13,443 nucleotides of DNA from the NCBI GenBank assembly GCA_003497545.1, contig DNNT01000279.1:3908-17350 (forward strand), given 5' to 3'. The translations under genes and the position numbers were made by a program. Below, one piece after another: positions 1 to 8,200 of this stretch. The notes under the pieces are model-generated. The model saw only the letters and a list, made by a program, of their open reading frames with translations. It was not told where the DNA came from and ran no database searches. Numbering within the stretch: position 1 is the first letter of the stretch; each line of letters opens with the position of its first letter. This DNA comes from Arenimonas sp. (GTDB lineage Bacteria > Pseudomonadota > Gammaproteobacteria > Xanthomonadales > Xanthomonadaceae).

Positions 1-2369
1 TGGCGGCCGCGATCTACCTGGCGATCGGCTCCGCCGCGTTCGCCCAGGAAGCCGCGCCGGAAGCCGAGCAGCAGGCCGTCACGCTCGACGAGGTCACGGT
101 GACCGCGCAAAAGCGCGCCGAGAACCTGCAGAAGGTGCCGATCAGCCTGCAGGTGCTGGACTCCCAGCGCCTGGACGACCTGAACGTCACCAACTTCGAG
201 GACTACGTCAAATACCTGCCCTCGGTCTCCTACCAGACCTTCGGCCCCGGCTTCGCGCAGATCTACATGCGCGGCGTGGCCTCGGGCGGCGACGGCAACC
301 ACTCCGGCTCGCTGCCGAGCGTGGGCGTCTACCTCGACGAACAGCCCATCACCACCATCCAGGGCCCGCTGGACATCCACATCTACGACGTCGAGCGCGT
401 CGAGGCGCTGGCCGGCCCGCAGGGCACGCTGTACGGCGCCAGCTCGCAGGCGGGAACGCTGCGCATCATCACCAACAAGGCCGATCCCAGCGGCTTCGAG
501 GCCGGCTACACCGTGGGCCTGGACTCCACCAGCAACGGCGGCATGGGCCACGTGGCCGAAGGCTTCGTGAACCTGCCGATGGGCGAAAACGCCGCCATCC
601 GACTGGTCGGCTGGAAGGAGAAGGAGGCCGGCTACATCGACAACGTCTCCGGCAGCCGCACCTACCCGTCCTGGGACGCCGACTCGGGCGGCAACGGCAC
701 CGAGTTCAACGACGACCTGGCCGGCAAGGACTACAACGACATCGACACGATGGGCGCGCGCATCGGCGCGGTCATCAACCTGGGCGACAACTGGACCATC
801 AGCCCCACCGTGATGCACCAGCGCACCGAGGCCGGCGGCTTCTTCGCCTTCGACCCGGTGGTCGGCGACCTCGAGGTCACCCACTTCAACCCCGAATACT
901 CGGACGACCAGTGGACCCAGGCGGCGCTGACGATCGAGGGCAAGATCGGCAACTTCGACGTCACCTACGCCTTCGCCCACCTCGACCGCGACGTGGACGG
1001 CGCCTCGGACTACAGCGACTACGCCTTCTGGTACGACACGCTGGGCGGCTACGGCGCCTACTTCTACGACAACGACGGCAACCTGGTGAACCCGTCGCAG
1101 TACATCCAGTTCCGCGACCAGTACAAGAAGTCCAGCCACGAGATCCGCATCTCCTCGCCGCAGGAGAACCGCGTGCGCTTCGTCGGCGGCTTCTTCTTCC
1201 AGCAGCAGGACCACGACATCCAGCAGGACTACCGCATCGACGGCATCGCGGACTTCCTGCACGTCACGGGCTGGCCGAACACGATCTGGCTGACCAAGCA
1301 GTTCCGCGAGGACGACGACCAGGCGGTGTTCGGCGAAGTGAGCTTCGACTTCACCGACCGCCTGACCGGCACCCTCGGCGCCCGCCACTTCCAGGCCGAC
1401 AACAGCCTCAAGGGCTTCTTCGGCTACAGCGCGGGCTACAGCAGCGGCACCGGCGAGGCGGCCTGCTTCGACGAGACCGACTTCAACGGCGCGCCCTGCA
1501 TCAACCTCGACAAGAAGGTGGACGAGTCGGGCACCATCGGCAAGGCGAACCTGACCTTCCAGGTGGACGACACCAAGATGGTCTACGTCACCTGGTCGGA
1601 GGGCTTCCGCCCGGGCGGCATCAACCGCCGCGGCACGCTGCCGCCCTACCTGTCGGACTACCTGACCAACTTCGAGATCGGCTGGAAGACCACCTGGGCC
1701 GACAACCGCCTGTCGTTCAACGGCTCGCTGTTCCGCCAGGACTGGGAGGACTTCCAGTTCTCGATCCTGGGCGCGAACGGCCTGACGGAAATCAAGAACG
1801 CCAACCAGGCGCAGATCGACGGCATGGAGCTGGAGCTGAACTGGGCGGCCAGCTACAACCTGAGCATCGGCGGCGGCGTGGCGTTCTACGACGCGAAGCT
1901 GACCGACAACTACTGCGGCTTCACCGACGACGACGGCAACCCGGTGACCGATTGCGCCGACCCGGAGGCGCCGAGCGGCACGCAGCTGCCGGTGACGCCG
2001 AAGTTCAAGGGCAACCTGATCGCGCGCTACTCGTTCGACCTGGCGGGCGGCGAAGCCTACTGGCAGGCGGCCCTGTCGCACGTGGGCGAGCGCAAGTCGG
2101 ACCTGCGCCTGCTCGAGCGCAGCATCCTGGGCGACCTGGGCGCTTACACCACCGCGGACTTCTCGGCGGGTTTCCGCAAGAACGACTGGTCGGTGGACCT
2201 GTACGTGTCGAACCTGTTCGACGAGCGGGCCGAGATCTTCAAGTTCACGGCCTGCGGCGAGACGGTGTGCGGCGCCTCGGGCGTGGACCCGGTGTACACG
2301 GACGGCCAGGTCTACACGGCCACCATCCGCCCGCGCACCGTGGGCATCCGCTTCTCGCAGTCGTTCTGA
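1..2369 (+). CDS. TonB-dependent outer-membrane receptor, 5' end missing
   Basis: This is an outer-membrane beta-barrel receptor that takes up a scarce ligand (siderophore, carbohydrate or similar) with energy from TonB-ExbBD. The reading frame is open from base 3. The first residues visible look like the end of a signal peptide (AIGSAAFAQE), then a TonB-box-like stretch LDEVTVTAQKR. The plug domain follows, with the usual MRGVASGG, VGVYLDE, DVERVEALAGPQGTLYGASSQAGTLRIIT segments over about the first 150 residues. The rest is a barrel of alternating aromatic strands ending in a terminal phenylalanine (FSQSF). A GTG at 99 lies inside the TonB box and is not the true start, which is upstream of the window. 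Three close cysteine pairs (CFDETDFNGAPC, CGFTDDDGNPVTDC, CGETVC) fall in predicted loops and may form surface disulfides. The ligand cannot be told. Nearly all codons end in C or G. The family is certain; the role is not. Confidence 0.95.
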   Translation, partial: AAAIYLAIGSAAFAQEAAPEAEQQAVTLDEVTVTAQKRAENLQKVPISLQVLDSQRLDDLNVTNFEDYVKYLPSVSYQTFGPGFAQIYMRGVASGGDGNHSGSLPSVGVYLDEQPITTIQGPLDIHIYDVERVEALAGPQGTLYGASSQAGTLRIITNKADPSGFEAGYTVGLDSTSNGGMGHVAEGFVNLPMGENAAIRLVGWKEKEAGYIDNVSGSRTYPSWDADSGGNGTEFNDDLAGKDYNDIDTMGARIGAVINLGDNWTISPTVMHQRTEAGGFFAFDPVVGDLEVTHFNPEYSDDQWTQAALTIEGKIGNFDVTYAFAHLDRDVDGASDYSDYAFWYDTLGGYGAYFYDNDGNLVNPSQYIQFRDQYKKSSHEIRISSPQENRVRFVGGFFFQQQDHDIQQDYRIDGIADFLHVTGWPNTIWLTKQFREDDDQAVFGEVSFDFTDRLTGTLGARHFQADNSLKGFFGYSAGYSSGTGEAACFDETDFNGAPCINLDKKVDESGTIGKANLTFQVDDTKMVYVTWSEGFRPGGINRRGTLPPYLSDYLTNFEIGWKTTWADNRLSFNGSLFRQDWEDFQFSILGANGLTEIKNANQAQIDGMELELNWAASYNLSIGGGVAFYDAKLTDNYCGFTDDDGNPVTDCADPEAPSGTQLPVTPKFKGNLIARYSFDLAGGEAYWQAALSHVGERKSDLRLLERSILGDLGAYTTADFSAGFRKNDWSVDLYVSNLFDERAEIFKFTACGETVCGASGVDPVYTDGQVYTATIRPRTVGIRFSQSF

Positions 2370-2380
2370 GGCGAGTGGCA

Positions 2381-2404
2381 AGGGCGGGCCTTCGGGCCTG
2401 CCCT
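2381..2404 (+). terminator. Hairpin terminator after the receptor gene
   Basis: Eleven bases after the receptor stop codon there is a 10-bp stem (2381-2390 with 2395-2404, one G-T wobble) closed by a TTCG tetraloop flanked by C and G. This is the very stable cUUCGg form typical of bacterial terminators. It lacks a clear downstream T-run (the next bases are GCTTCC), so termination strength is an inference. Confidence 0.7.
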
Positions 2405-2464
2405 GCTTCCAGGACCCCGGCTACGGCCCTAGGCGTTCACTTAATGTGTTGAAATCCCCTCTTG

Positions 2465-2488
2465 GCGGCGCCCCCACACGGGCGCCGC
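2465..2488 (+). terminator. Second hairpin with short T-run before the transposase-like gene
   Basis: A perfect 9-bp inverted repeat, GCGGCGCCC (2465-2473) and GGGCGCCGC (2480-2488), has a 6-base loop and is followed by ATCCTTTT. It could back up the receptor terminator, or shield the downstream transposase-like gene from read-through, as hairpins near the ends of insertion sequences do. The T-run is only four bases. Confidence 0.5.
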
Positions 2489-2506
2489 ATCCTTTTGAGG
2501 GTGGGG

Positions 2507-4219
2507 ATGGGAAGCAAGGGCATAAAACCCGAAACGCCGTGGTGTCCGCCGGCAGTCGACGGCATTGACGTCAATACCTGCCGCACGCCCAGATGCGAGA
2601 ACTTCGGGATACCGCCCATACCGCGCGCTTCCGGTCGCCGCGTCGACGCCGAGATTCACGGTTACACGCGATATGGCACGGGCGATGGGCCGCTGGGCAG
2701 CATTGCGTTGAAGTGTGGCCGCTGTGGCTCGGTCAACACCATGTTGAACAATGCAGCCATCGCCGAGGAACTGGCTCGCTTCAACATTCCGATCAAGCAG
2801 CCGGCATGCCGTACCGCCACATGCGAGAACATGGGCATCGCTGCTGCGAGTGACCCCAGCCGGTACCACCAGTTCGGACGCACGAATGCAGGGTCACCGC
2901 GGTGGCGCTGTCGCGCGTGTGGCTCGACCTGTTCAGCGTCGAGCCGCGGGGGACGCCGCCTACGATTGCCCGAGGCCAGCGAGGACGTGCTGCGGCTGCT
3001 CGTCAACAAGGTGCCCATGCGGCGAATCTGTGAAGTCGCTGGATTACACCCCCAGGTGCTCTACGACCGAATCTCGCGCTTGGCAACTCAGTTCCGCGCT
3101 CTGTCGGCACACTACGAGACTTCTGCACTGTCTAGTACACGATGGACACGCCTGCACCTGAACACGGATCGCCAGACGCACACCCTCAACTGGGGCACGG
3201 CGCTGGAACGACAGCCGATCGTGCTATTGGCCATCGCCACGGCGGACGTGTCGTCCGGTTACGTCGTGGCTCAGCACCTGAACTACGACCCTGACGCCAA
3301 CCCAAGGGCGACAGAGCTGCTGGCATACGCAGCCGGCGATCCTCAGCGGCGTGCCGCATTCCGCCAGTATGCGCGGCTATGGCTTCCCTACGAGTCCGCT
3401 GACGACGGCGACTCAACGCGACCAAAGAGCGCTTCGGAGCTGCGGGTGCCGGGCGTCGGTGGGATTGTGCACGAGAACTACACAATGGCCGCGCACCTGC
3501 AGGCGCTCAAACCCTGGGTGGCACAAGCGGGCTATGTGCAATTCAGCCTCGATCTAGACCCCCTGCTGGACCGCCTGTGCCTCCTCACGTTCTCCGAACG
3601 TGTTCGAGACGGGACGCTCGACGCCTTTTTGGTGCGCATCAACAAGGACATGACGGTTGCCCAGCGCAGGCAGGCACTGGCAGAGGCCGAAGCCGAACTC
3701 GATCGACTGCGCGGTCAGTGGCCCCAACTCACGGACAGCGACCTGATCCGGACGGTCTTGGCGGAGAGCTTGGAAGAGGCCCGGGCACAGGGTTTACCGC
3801 CGGGCCGGGTGTGGATCCGGCACCCTTTCCCCACCATGAGCGAGCCCCAGCGCTCGGTTCAACCGCTGACCGATAACGGCCGGCGCCCGGACGCGCAGCT
3901 GGTCGCTGGCATGGCTCGCGCAACATTGCGGGCGCTGGATCGCTACTTCATGCAGGTGCGGCGCAAGATCAACGTCCTGGAGCGCCCGATTCACAGCGCG
4001 AGCGCCAGTGGCCGCGCGTGGCATGGATACAACGCCTACAGCCCGCGTGTCGTGGCTGAGACGCTGGACATCTTCCGGGTGGTCTACAACTTCCACCTGC
4101 GTGGGCAGGACGGCAAGACACCGGCGCAGCGGTTGGGCCTGGCCGAAGGGCCGCTGTCCCTGACCGAGTTGTGCGCGAACTCGCCGGTGTCCTACTCGTT
4201 GCCGCCGGGCAGGAAGTAG
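2507..4219 (+). CDS. Transposase-like protein with two zinc ribbons, HTH and integrase-like C-terminus
   Basis: A 570-residue protein resembling insertion-element transposases with an IS1-InsA-type zinc ribbon. Two tandem ribbons are seen: C25-x4-C30 with C70-x2-C73, and C101-x4-C106 with C135-x2-C138. Both begin with a CRTxxCEN(F/M)GI block, so one is a duplicate of the other. A helix-turn-helix follows at about 160-195 (RRICEVAGLHPQVLYDRIS). Candidate acidic catalytic residues are D221 (TDRQTHTLNW), D349 or D351 (SLDLDPLLD) and E492 (NVLERPI); the DDE assignment is inferred. The C-terminal stretch ending GKTPAQRLGLA is typical of integrase-fold transposases. The ATG at 2507 is preferred because GAGGG (2497-2501) lies five bases upstream; a TTG at 2462 falls just ahead of a hairpin arm. 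The 3' end overlaps the convergent WYL gene by 28 bp, and no terminal inverted repeats are convincing, so it may be a domesticated or stranded element. Rare-looking codons such as ATA (residues 6, 35, 38) set it apart from the receptor gene. Confidence 0.75.
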   Translation: MGSKGIKPETPWCPPAVDGIDVNTCRTPRCENFGIPPIPRASGRRVDAEIHGYTRYGTGDGPLGSIALKCGRCGSVNTMLNNAAIAEELARFNIPIKQPACRTATCENMGIAAASDPSRYHQFGRTNAGSPRWRCRACGSTCSASSRGGRRLRLPEASEDVLRLLVNKVPMRRICEVAGLHPQVLYDRISRLATQFRALSAHYETSALSSTRWTRLHLNTDRQTHTLNWGTALERQPIVLLAIATADVSSGYVVAQHLNYDPDANPRATELLAYAAGDPQRRAAFRQYARLWLPYESADDGDSTRPKSASELRVPGVGGIVHENYTMAAHLQALKPWVAQAGYVQFSLDLDPLLDRLCLLTFSERVRDGTLDAFLVRINKDMTVAQRRQALAEAEAELDRLRGQWPQLTDSDLIRTVLAESLEEARAQGLPPGRVWIRHPFPTMSEPQRSVQPLTDNGRRPDAQLVAGMARATLRALDRYFMQVRRKINVLERPIHSASASGRAWHGYNAYSPRVVAETLDIFRVVYNFHLRGQDGKTPAQRLGLAEGPLSLTELCANSPVSYSLPPGRK

Positions 4220-5085
4220 GGCCTGAGCTCGGCCGGATTGCGCAGAACGACCCAATGGGAGCTGGAGGCTACCGGCACCTTGGCGTCCAGGCCGTAGCGC
4301 CGGGCGAAATGACCGGCCAGGCACTGGCGCAGCTCGACCGACCACACCCATTGCTTGCCCACGCGCTTCATGCCGAACTCACGCGCGACCACCGACTGCT
4401 GGTGGGCGTTGAGCTTGGGGTGCGGCACGACATGCGCCGTCACGTGCTTGTGCCAGCCCGCATCGTCGCTGGCCGGGACCGGGGTGCTGCCTTCGCTTTT
4501 CCCCGCCGCGCTGATACGCGAGATCACGAAGCTGCGGAAGCTTGCCGAGTCGCTGTCATAGGCCCGCACATACCAGCGTAGCCCGGTGTTGATCAGGGCA
4601 TGCGGCCACAGCGTGCGCGTGCTGGGACCCTCAGCACGCATACCCAGGTAGGTCACGGCCAGCCCATGCCCTTGATGGATGGCGCGCACGAGCTGCTTGA
4701 GCACCGTCTTGTCGATCCCCATCGCCGGCGACGGCAACGCCCCGACCTGAACGGTGCCGCCCGTCAGCGGCAGCAATGCCGCGCCCTGGCTGTCGGCCCG
4801 AGCCTGCAGCAGACCCAGGTACTCCCCCGGGTCATCCGAGGCAAATCGCGGCTTGAAGTTGGGGCCAGCGACGTAGCCCCTCAGCTCCGGCCGAAAGTCG
4901 ATCGCCTCCGGGAAGCGCTCCAGGTAGTAGCGCATATCGCGCGAGACGTGGTTGGGGGCGATCCGAAAGACATCGGACACGCGCTGTCGCCGCACCAGGC
5001 CCTCCCAGAGCAGTACGACCTCTACAAAGCGCAGGCGTTCCTCGAGAGCGAAGGCGGGTTGGCTGATGGTCGAGACAGTCCCCAT
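4192..5085 (-). CDS. WYL-domain transcriptional regulator, BrxR/CapW-like
   Basis: A 297-residue DNA-binding regulator. Residues 13-74 form a winged helix-turn-helix (RRQRVSDVFRIAPNHVSRDMRYYLERFP, wing at RGYVAG). Residues 125-200 form the WYL domain, with RTLWPHALINTGLRWYVRAYD at 157-177 and FRSFVISRI at 183-191; a C-terminal extension domain follows. This order and spacing match the BrxR/CapW family, dimeric repressors next to BREX, CBASS and other defence operons that are thought to sense nucleic acid or a nucleotide ligand through the WYL pocket. The gene is divergent from the methyltransferase, with a 19-bp palindrome between them that is its likely operator. The ATG at 5085 is the only good start, although no Shine-Dalgarno is visible on the minus strand. 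Its stop lies inside the 3' end of the transposase-like gene. The family call is firm; the target and signal are inferred. Confidence 0.88.
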   Translation of the reverse strand: MGTVSTISQPAFALEERLRFVEVVLLWEGLVRRQRVSDVFRIAPNHVSRDMRYYLERFPEAIDFRPELRGYVAGPNFKPRFASDDPGEYLGLLQARADSQGAALLPLTGGTVQVGALPSPAMGIDKTVLKQLVRAIHQGHGLAVTYLGMRAEGPSTRTLWPHALINTGLRWYVRAYDSDSASFRSFVISRISAAGKSEGSTPVPASDDAGWHKHVTAHVVPHPKLNAHQQSVVAREFGMKRVGKQWVWSVELRQCLAGHFARRYGLDAKVPVASSSHWVVLRNPAELRPYFLPGGNE

Positions 5086-5086
5086 A

Positions 5087-5120
5087 GAATATGTAGAGCC
5101 CGCCGAATATGTAGAGTCCG
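5087..5120. repeat. Two direct copies of a 16-bp sequence in the WYL leader
   Basis: GAATATGTAGAGCCCG at 5087-5102 recurs as GAATATGTAGAGTCCG at 5105-5120: 15 of 16 bases match, with an 18-bp period. Both lie in the predicted 5' untranslated leader of the WYL gene, where a ribosome-binding site would be expected. They may be extra operator sites for the regulator or control its translation. Confidence 0.75.
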
Positions 5121-5123
5121 TAT

Positions 5124-5142
5124 GTTGCGTATAGTACGCAAC
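5124..5142. promoter_or_regulatory. Perfect 19-bp palindrome, candidate WYL operator
   Basis: GTTGCGTATAGTACGCAAC has 8-bp arms (5124-5131 and 5135-5142) around TAG. It lies between the divergent WYL and methyltransferase genes and overlaps the candidate promoter elements for both directions, so a bound dimer could silence both. BrxR/CapW-type regulators are known to bind inverted repeats upstream of their own genes. Binding here is inferred. Confidence 0.7.
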
Positions 5143-5153
5143 TTATGTATCTT
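5125..5153 (+). promoter_or_regulatory. Candidate promoter for the methyltransferase-nuclease operon
   Basis: A -35-like TTGCGT (5125-5130) lies exactly 17 bases before a -10-like TATCTT (5148-5153). The -35 lies inside the 19-bp palindrome. The match to consensus is moderate (3 of 6 and 4 of 6). The transcript would start near 5160 and have a leader of about 45 bases before the ATG at 5207. Confidence 0.4.
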
Positions 5154-5158
5154 GGCAA
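5131..5158 (-). promoter_or_regulatory. Candidate promoter for the WYL regulator gene
   Basis: Read on the minus strand, TTGCCA (5158-5153) is a 5-of-6 match to a -35 box and TACTAT (5136-5131) a 4-of-6 match to a -10 box, 16 bases apart. The -10 is at the centre of the palindrome, so binding there would autorepress. The transcript would begin near 5124, and its leader would contain both 16-bp repeats. Confidence 0.45.
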
Positions 5159-5206
5159 GCAGGGAATTTCCGGTACGGTTCAGTGAAGAAGGAGCTGGGC
5201 TCACAG

Positions 5207-8200
5207 ATGTCTGCGGACCACCTCTCGCAATGGCTGGATCAGCTGGGCTACAGCGCCGAGGCTGAGGCGCTGCACCGGGCGGGCGACGTCATTTCGCCTG
5301 CTCACCCGTACGCGCTCGAGATGCACGCCATGTTGCAGCCGCAGGGCGCCATCCAGGCCCAAGCGGTTTTCGACGTCGAGGGCGTGCCGACGGTGGTATT
5401 CGTGTCCGAGCGCGATGGTCGCCCCCTGACCGGGGCCGAGCTCGACGGCGTGCGCCAGCGGCTGTGGAACCAGAACCTGGCCACCGTGGTGATCGCCATC
5501 GACGGTGATCGCGCCTGCGCGCTGCCCGTGCGTCGTTTGCGGCGCGCAGAGCAGCCGCTCGCGCTGGCTAACGCCCGGCCGGATGGCCCCTTCTCCGCGG
5601 CGGAGGTGCGATCTTCTGATCTGTCCAAGCGGCTGCCGGCCTGGTTCGATGCCAAGGCACGCGTGGATCGCAAGCTGCTCGAGAATCTCTCGGCCGCCGT
5701 TCGTCAGCTGGTGGCGGTCGGCCTGGACCGACTGCAGGCGCAGGCGCTCATGGGCCAGGTTCTTTTCGTCTCCTACCTCGAGCACCGCAATATCGTCAGC
5801 GACATTTACCGCTCGCGCCGCGGCGTGGGCACCTTGCACGCCCTGGTGAGCGCCGGCGACCGGGCGGGGGTGGCGACGCTGATCGCGCAGTTGCGCACCG
5901 ATTTCAATGGCGACTTCCTGAAGGCCCCGGACCCGGCGGGTGAGCCTGCGGCGACGTCTGTCCTGGATCCGTGGGAGGCGCTGCCCGACAGTGGGTACGA
6001 CTTGCTCGACCGCTTCCTCAGTCGTGTGGACCTGGTGACCGGGCAAGGCGACCTGTGGAACTACAACTTCAGTTTCATCCCGGTAGAGCTGCTCTCGGGC
6101 CTCTACGAGTCCTTCCTCAGCGCCCAGGAGCAAGCCCAGGATGGGGCGTATTACACGCCACGCCATCTGGCGACGCTGACTCTCGATGAGGCCTTTGCCG
6201 CTTCCCCCGACCCGCTCCAGGAGGTCATTTTTGACGGCGCTTGCGGATCGGGCATTCTGCTCACGACCGCCTACCGCAAGTTGATCGCGCTGAGTGAGGC
6301 CAGGTTGGGCCGGCCGCTCGGTTTTGCCGCCCGTCGCGATCTGCTCTTGCGCCAGATCTTTGGCGGCGACACGAACCCGATGGCGTGCCGCGTCACGGCC
6401 TTCAGCCTCTACCTGTCCCTGCTAGAGGGCCTCAATCCGGCGGACGTGCTCGAGGCACAGGAGCGAGACGACGTGAAGCTGCCGCGCTTGCGAGGCAGCA
6501 ACCTGTGCGATGGCCCGTCGGCCGACTTCTTCAGCGACGCGCACCCGTTCGCCGGCAAGCGGTTCACGCTGTGTGTCTCCAATCCGCCGTGGAAGGAGGC
6601 CTCCGGTGAGGCCACGTCGGCCGACGATTACGCCGATGCGGTTCAGATGCCGGCGGTGCTTCGCCAGGTGGCGGGGATCTACGCGGTGCGTGCCCTCGAT
6701 TTCCTCATCGAGGGGGGCACCCTTTGCCTGATCTTGCCGATCAACCAGTTGCTGGGTGCCGGCGCCAAGCGCTATCTGCCCTATCTGTTTGATCGCATTG
6801 CGCCGCGCCGCCTGATCAACTTTGGCGACCTGCAGGCCTTGCTGTTCCCGACTGCCGAGAACACCTGCCATGTCCTGGTGGCGTCGCGTCGTCCCAGCGC
6901 ACAGATCGGCCGCGTGCCTTTCACCGAAACCTTCGACTACTGCGTTCCCAAGGCCGATCTGAGCCTTGCCTTCGGACGGCTGACCCTCCAGTCGGCGGAC
7001 CGGCACGAGCTGCAGACGCAAGCCGTGCAGGAGGACCCCTCGCTCCTCACCACCTTCATGTGGGGCGATGCCAATGACCTGGACCTGCTGACCCGGCTTT
7101 CGCTGGGAGGCACGCTGGGAGACTTCTGGAACGGCGGAAAGCGTGCGCGTTGGCGGAACCGGAAAGGGGTGCATTTTGTCGACCGCAAGCGCAGTCCAGA
7201 CGATGCTGGCCCGCTCCGGGAGATCCCCTATGTCAGCACCGAAGGCCTCAAGGCGGGCGTGCCGGTACTGCATGACAGCCAGGCCACCGGGTGGCCCGCC
7301 GACCAGGACACGGTGGTGGGCCTGGATTCGGTGCTGCCGCTGTTCGACGGTCCGCGCGTGCTCTACCCGGACGGGTTCTCGAAGGGTGAGCACAATGTGC
7401 GGGCCGTCTTTGTGGATGGCCCCCTGTCCTTCAAGAGCTCGATCGGCGTGATCGCGGGTCCGCGCGAGGACGAGGCGCTGCTGCGCTTCGTGGCGATCTT
7501 CCTGCGCTCAAGCCTGGCGCGCTACTTTCTGATGCTCACGTGCACCAAGATGCTGTCCGAGCGCAATGGCGTCCATCTGGACGACATCGAGGCGTTCCCC
7601 TTCTTCACGCCCGAGCACGCCCCGGACCCGGCGCGGGCACAGGCCGCGCTGGACCGCGCGGCCGCGTTCTCCCGCGAACTCGAACGCCTGCCCTCGCCCC
7701 ACGCCCAGACCATGCGCTTCCAGGACGAGAGGGACGCGTTGGACGAGCGGGTCTTCGACTATTTCGGCCTCTCGCCGAGCGAGCGCGCCATCGTGCGCGA
7801 ATCGGTGACGGTGCTGATGCCCTCGATCCGGCCCCGCAGCTACAAGGGGCTTTACACGCCGCTGCAAAAGCCCGCATCGGCGCAGGCGCTTGCCGGCTAC
7901 GCGAAGGCCTTGGGGGACAACCTAACGCTGTGGCGTGACCGCATGGGCGGCGTGGGTCACTTCGCCGTCGCCGTCGTCGCGACTGACCCGGCGCGAACCG
8001 GCGCGCTCGGCGTGGTGCGGGTTCAGTACCTGCCGGAGGGCACCTCGCCGGCGGATGTCCGCTGCAGCGTGGATGATGCCCTCGTGCAGGAAACCCTGCA
8101 GGCCCTGCGGCGTGAGGCGCTGGACGTCGTCCAGCGCCCGGATGGCCTCCGTTGGGTCCCCGACCAGATCCTGTGGACACCGCGTGGCCTGTACCTGGTG

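Noticed and set aside
911..2452. 513-residue open frame inside the receptor gene
   Set aside because: It is an Arg/Pro/Gly-rich shadow frame caused by high GC; the receptor frame has clear family motifs throughout.
2425..4223. Inverted GGCCCTA (2425-2431) and TAGGGCC (4217-4223) flanking the transposase-like gene as possible element ends
   Set aside because: Only 7 bp match, in a GC-rich background, and the right copy falls at the stop codon inside the WYL gene; too weak to call terminal repeats.
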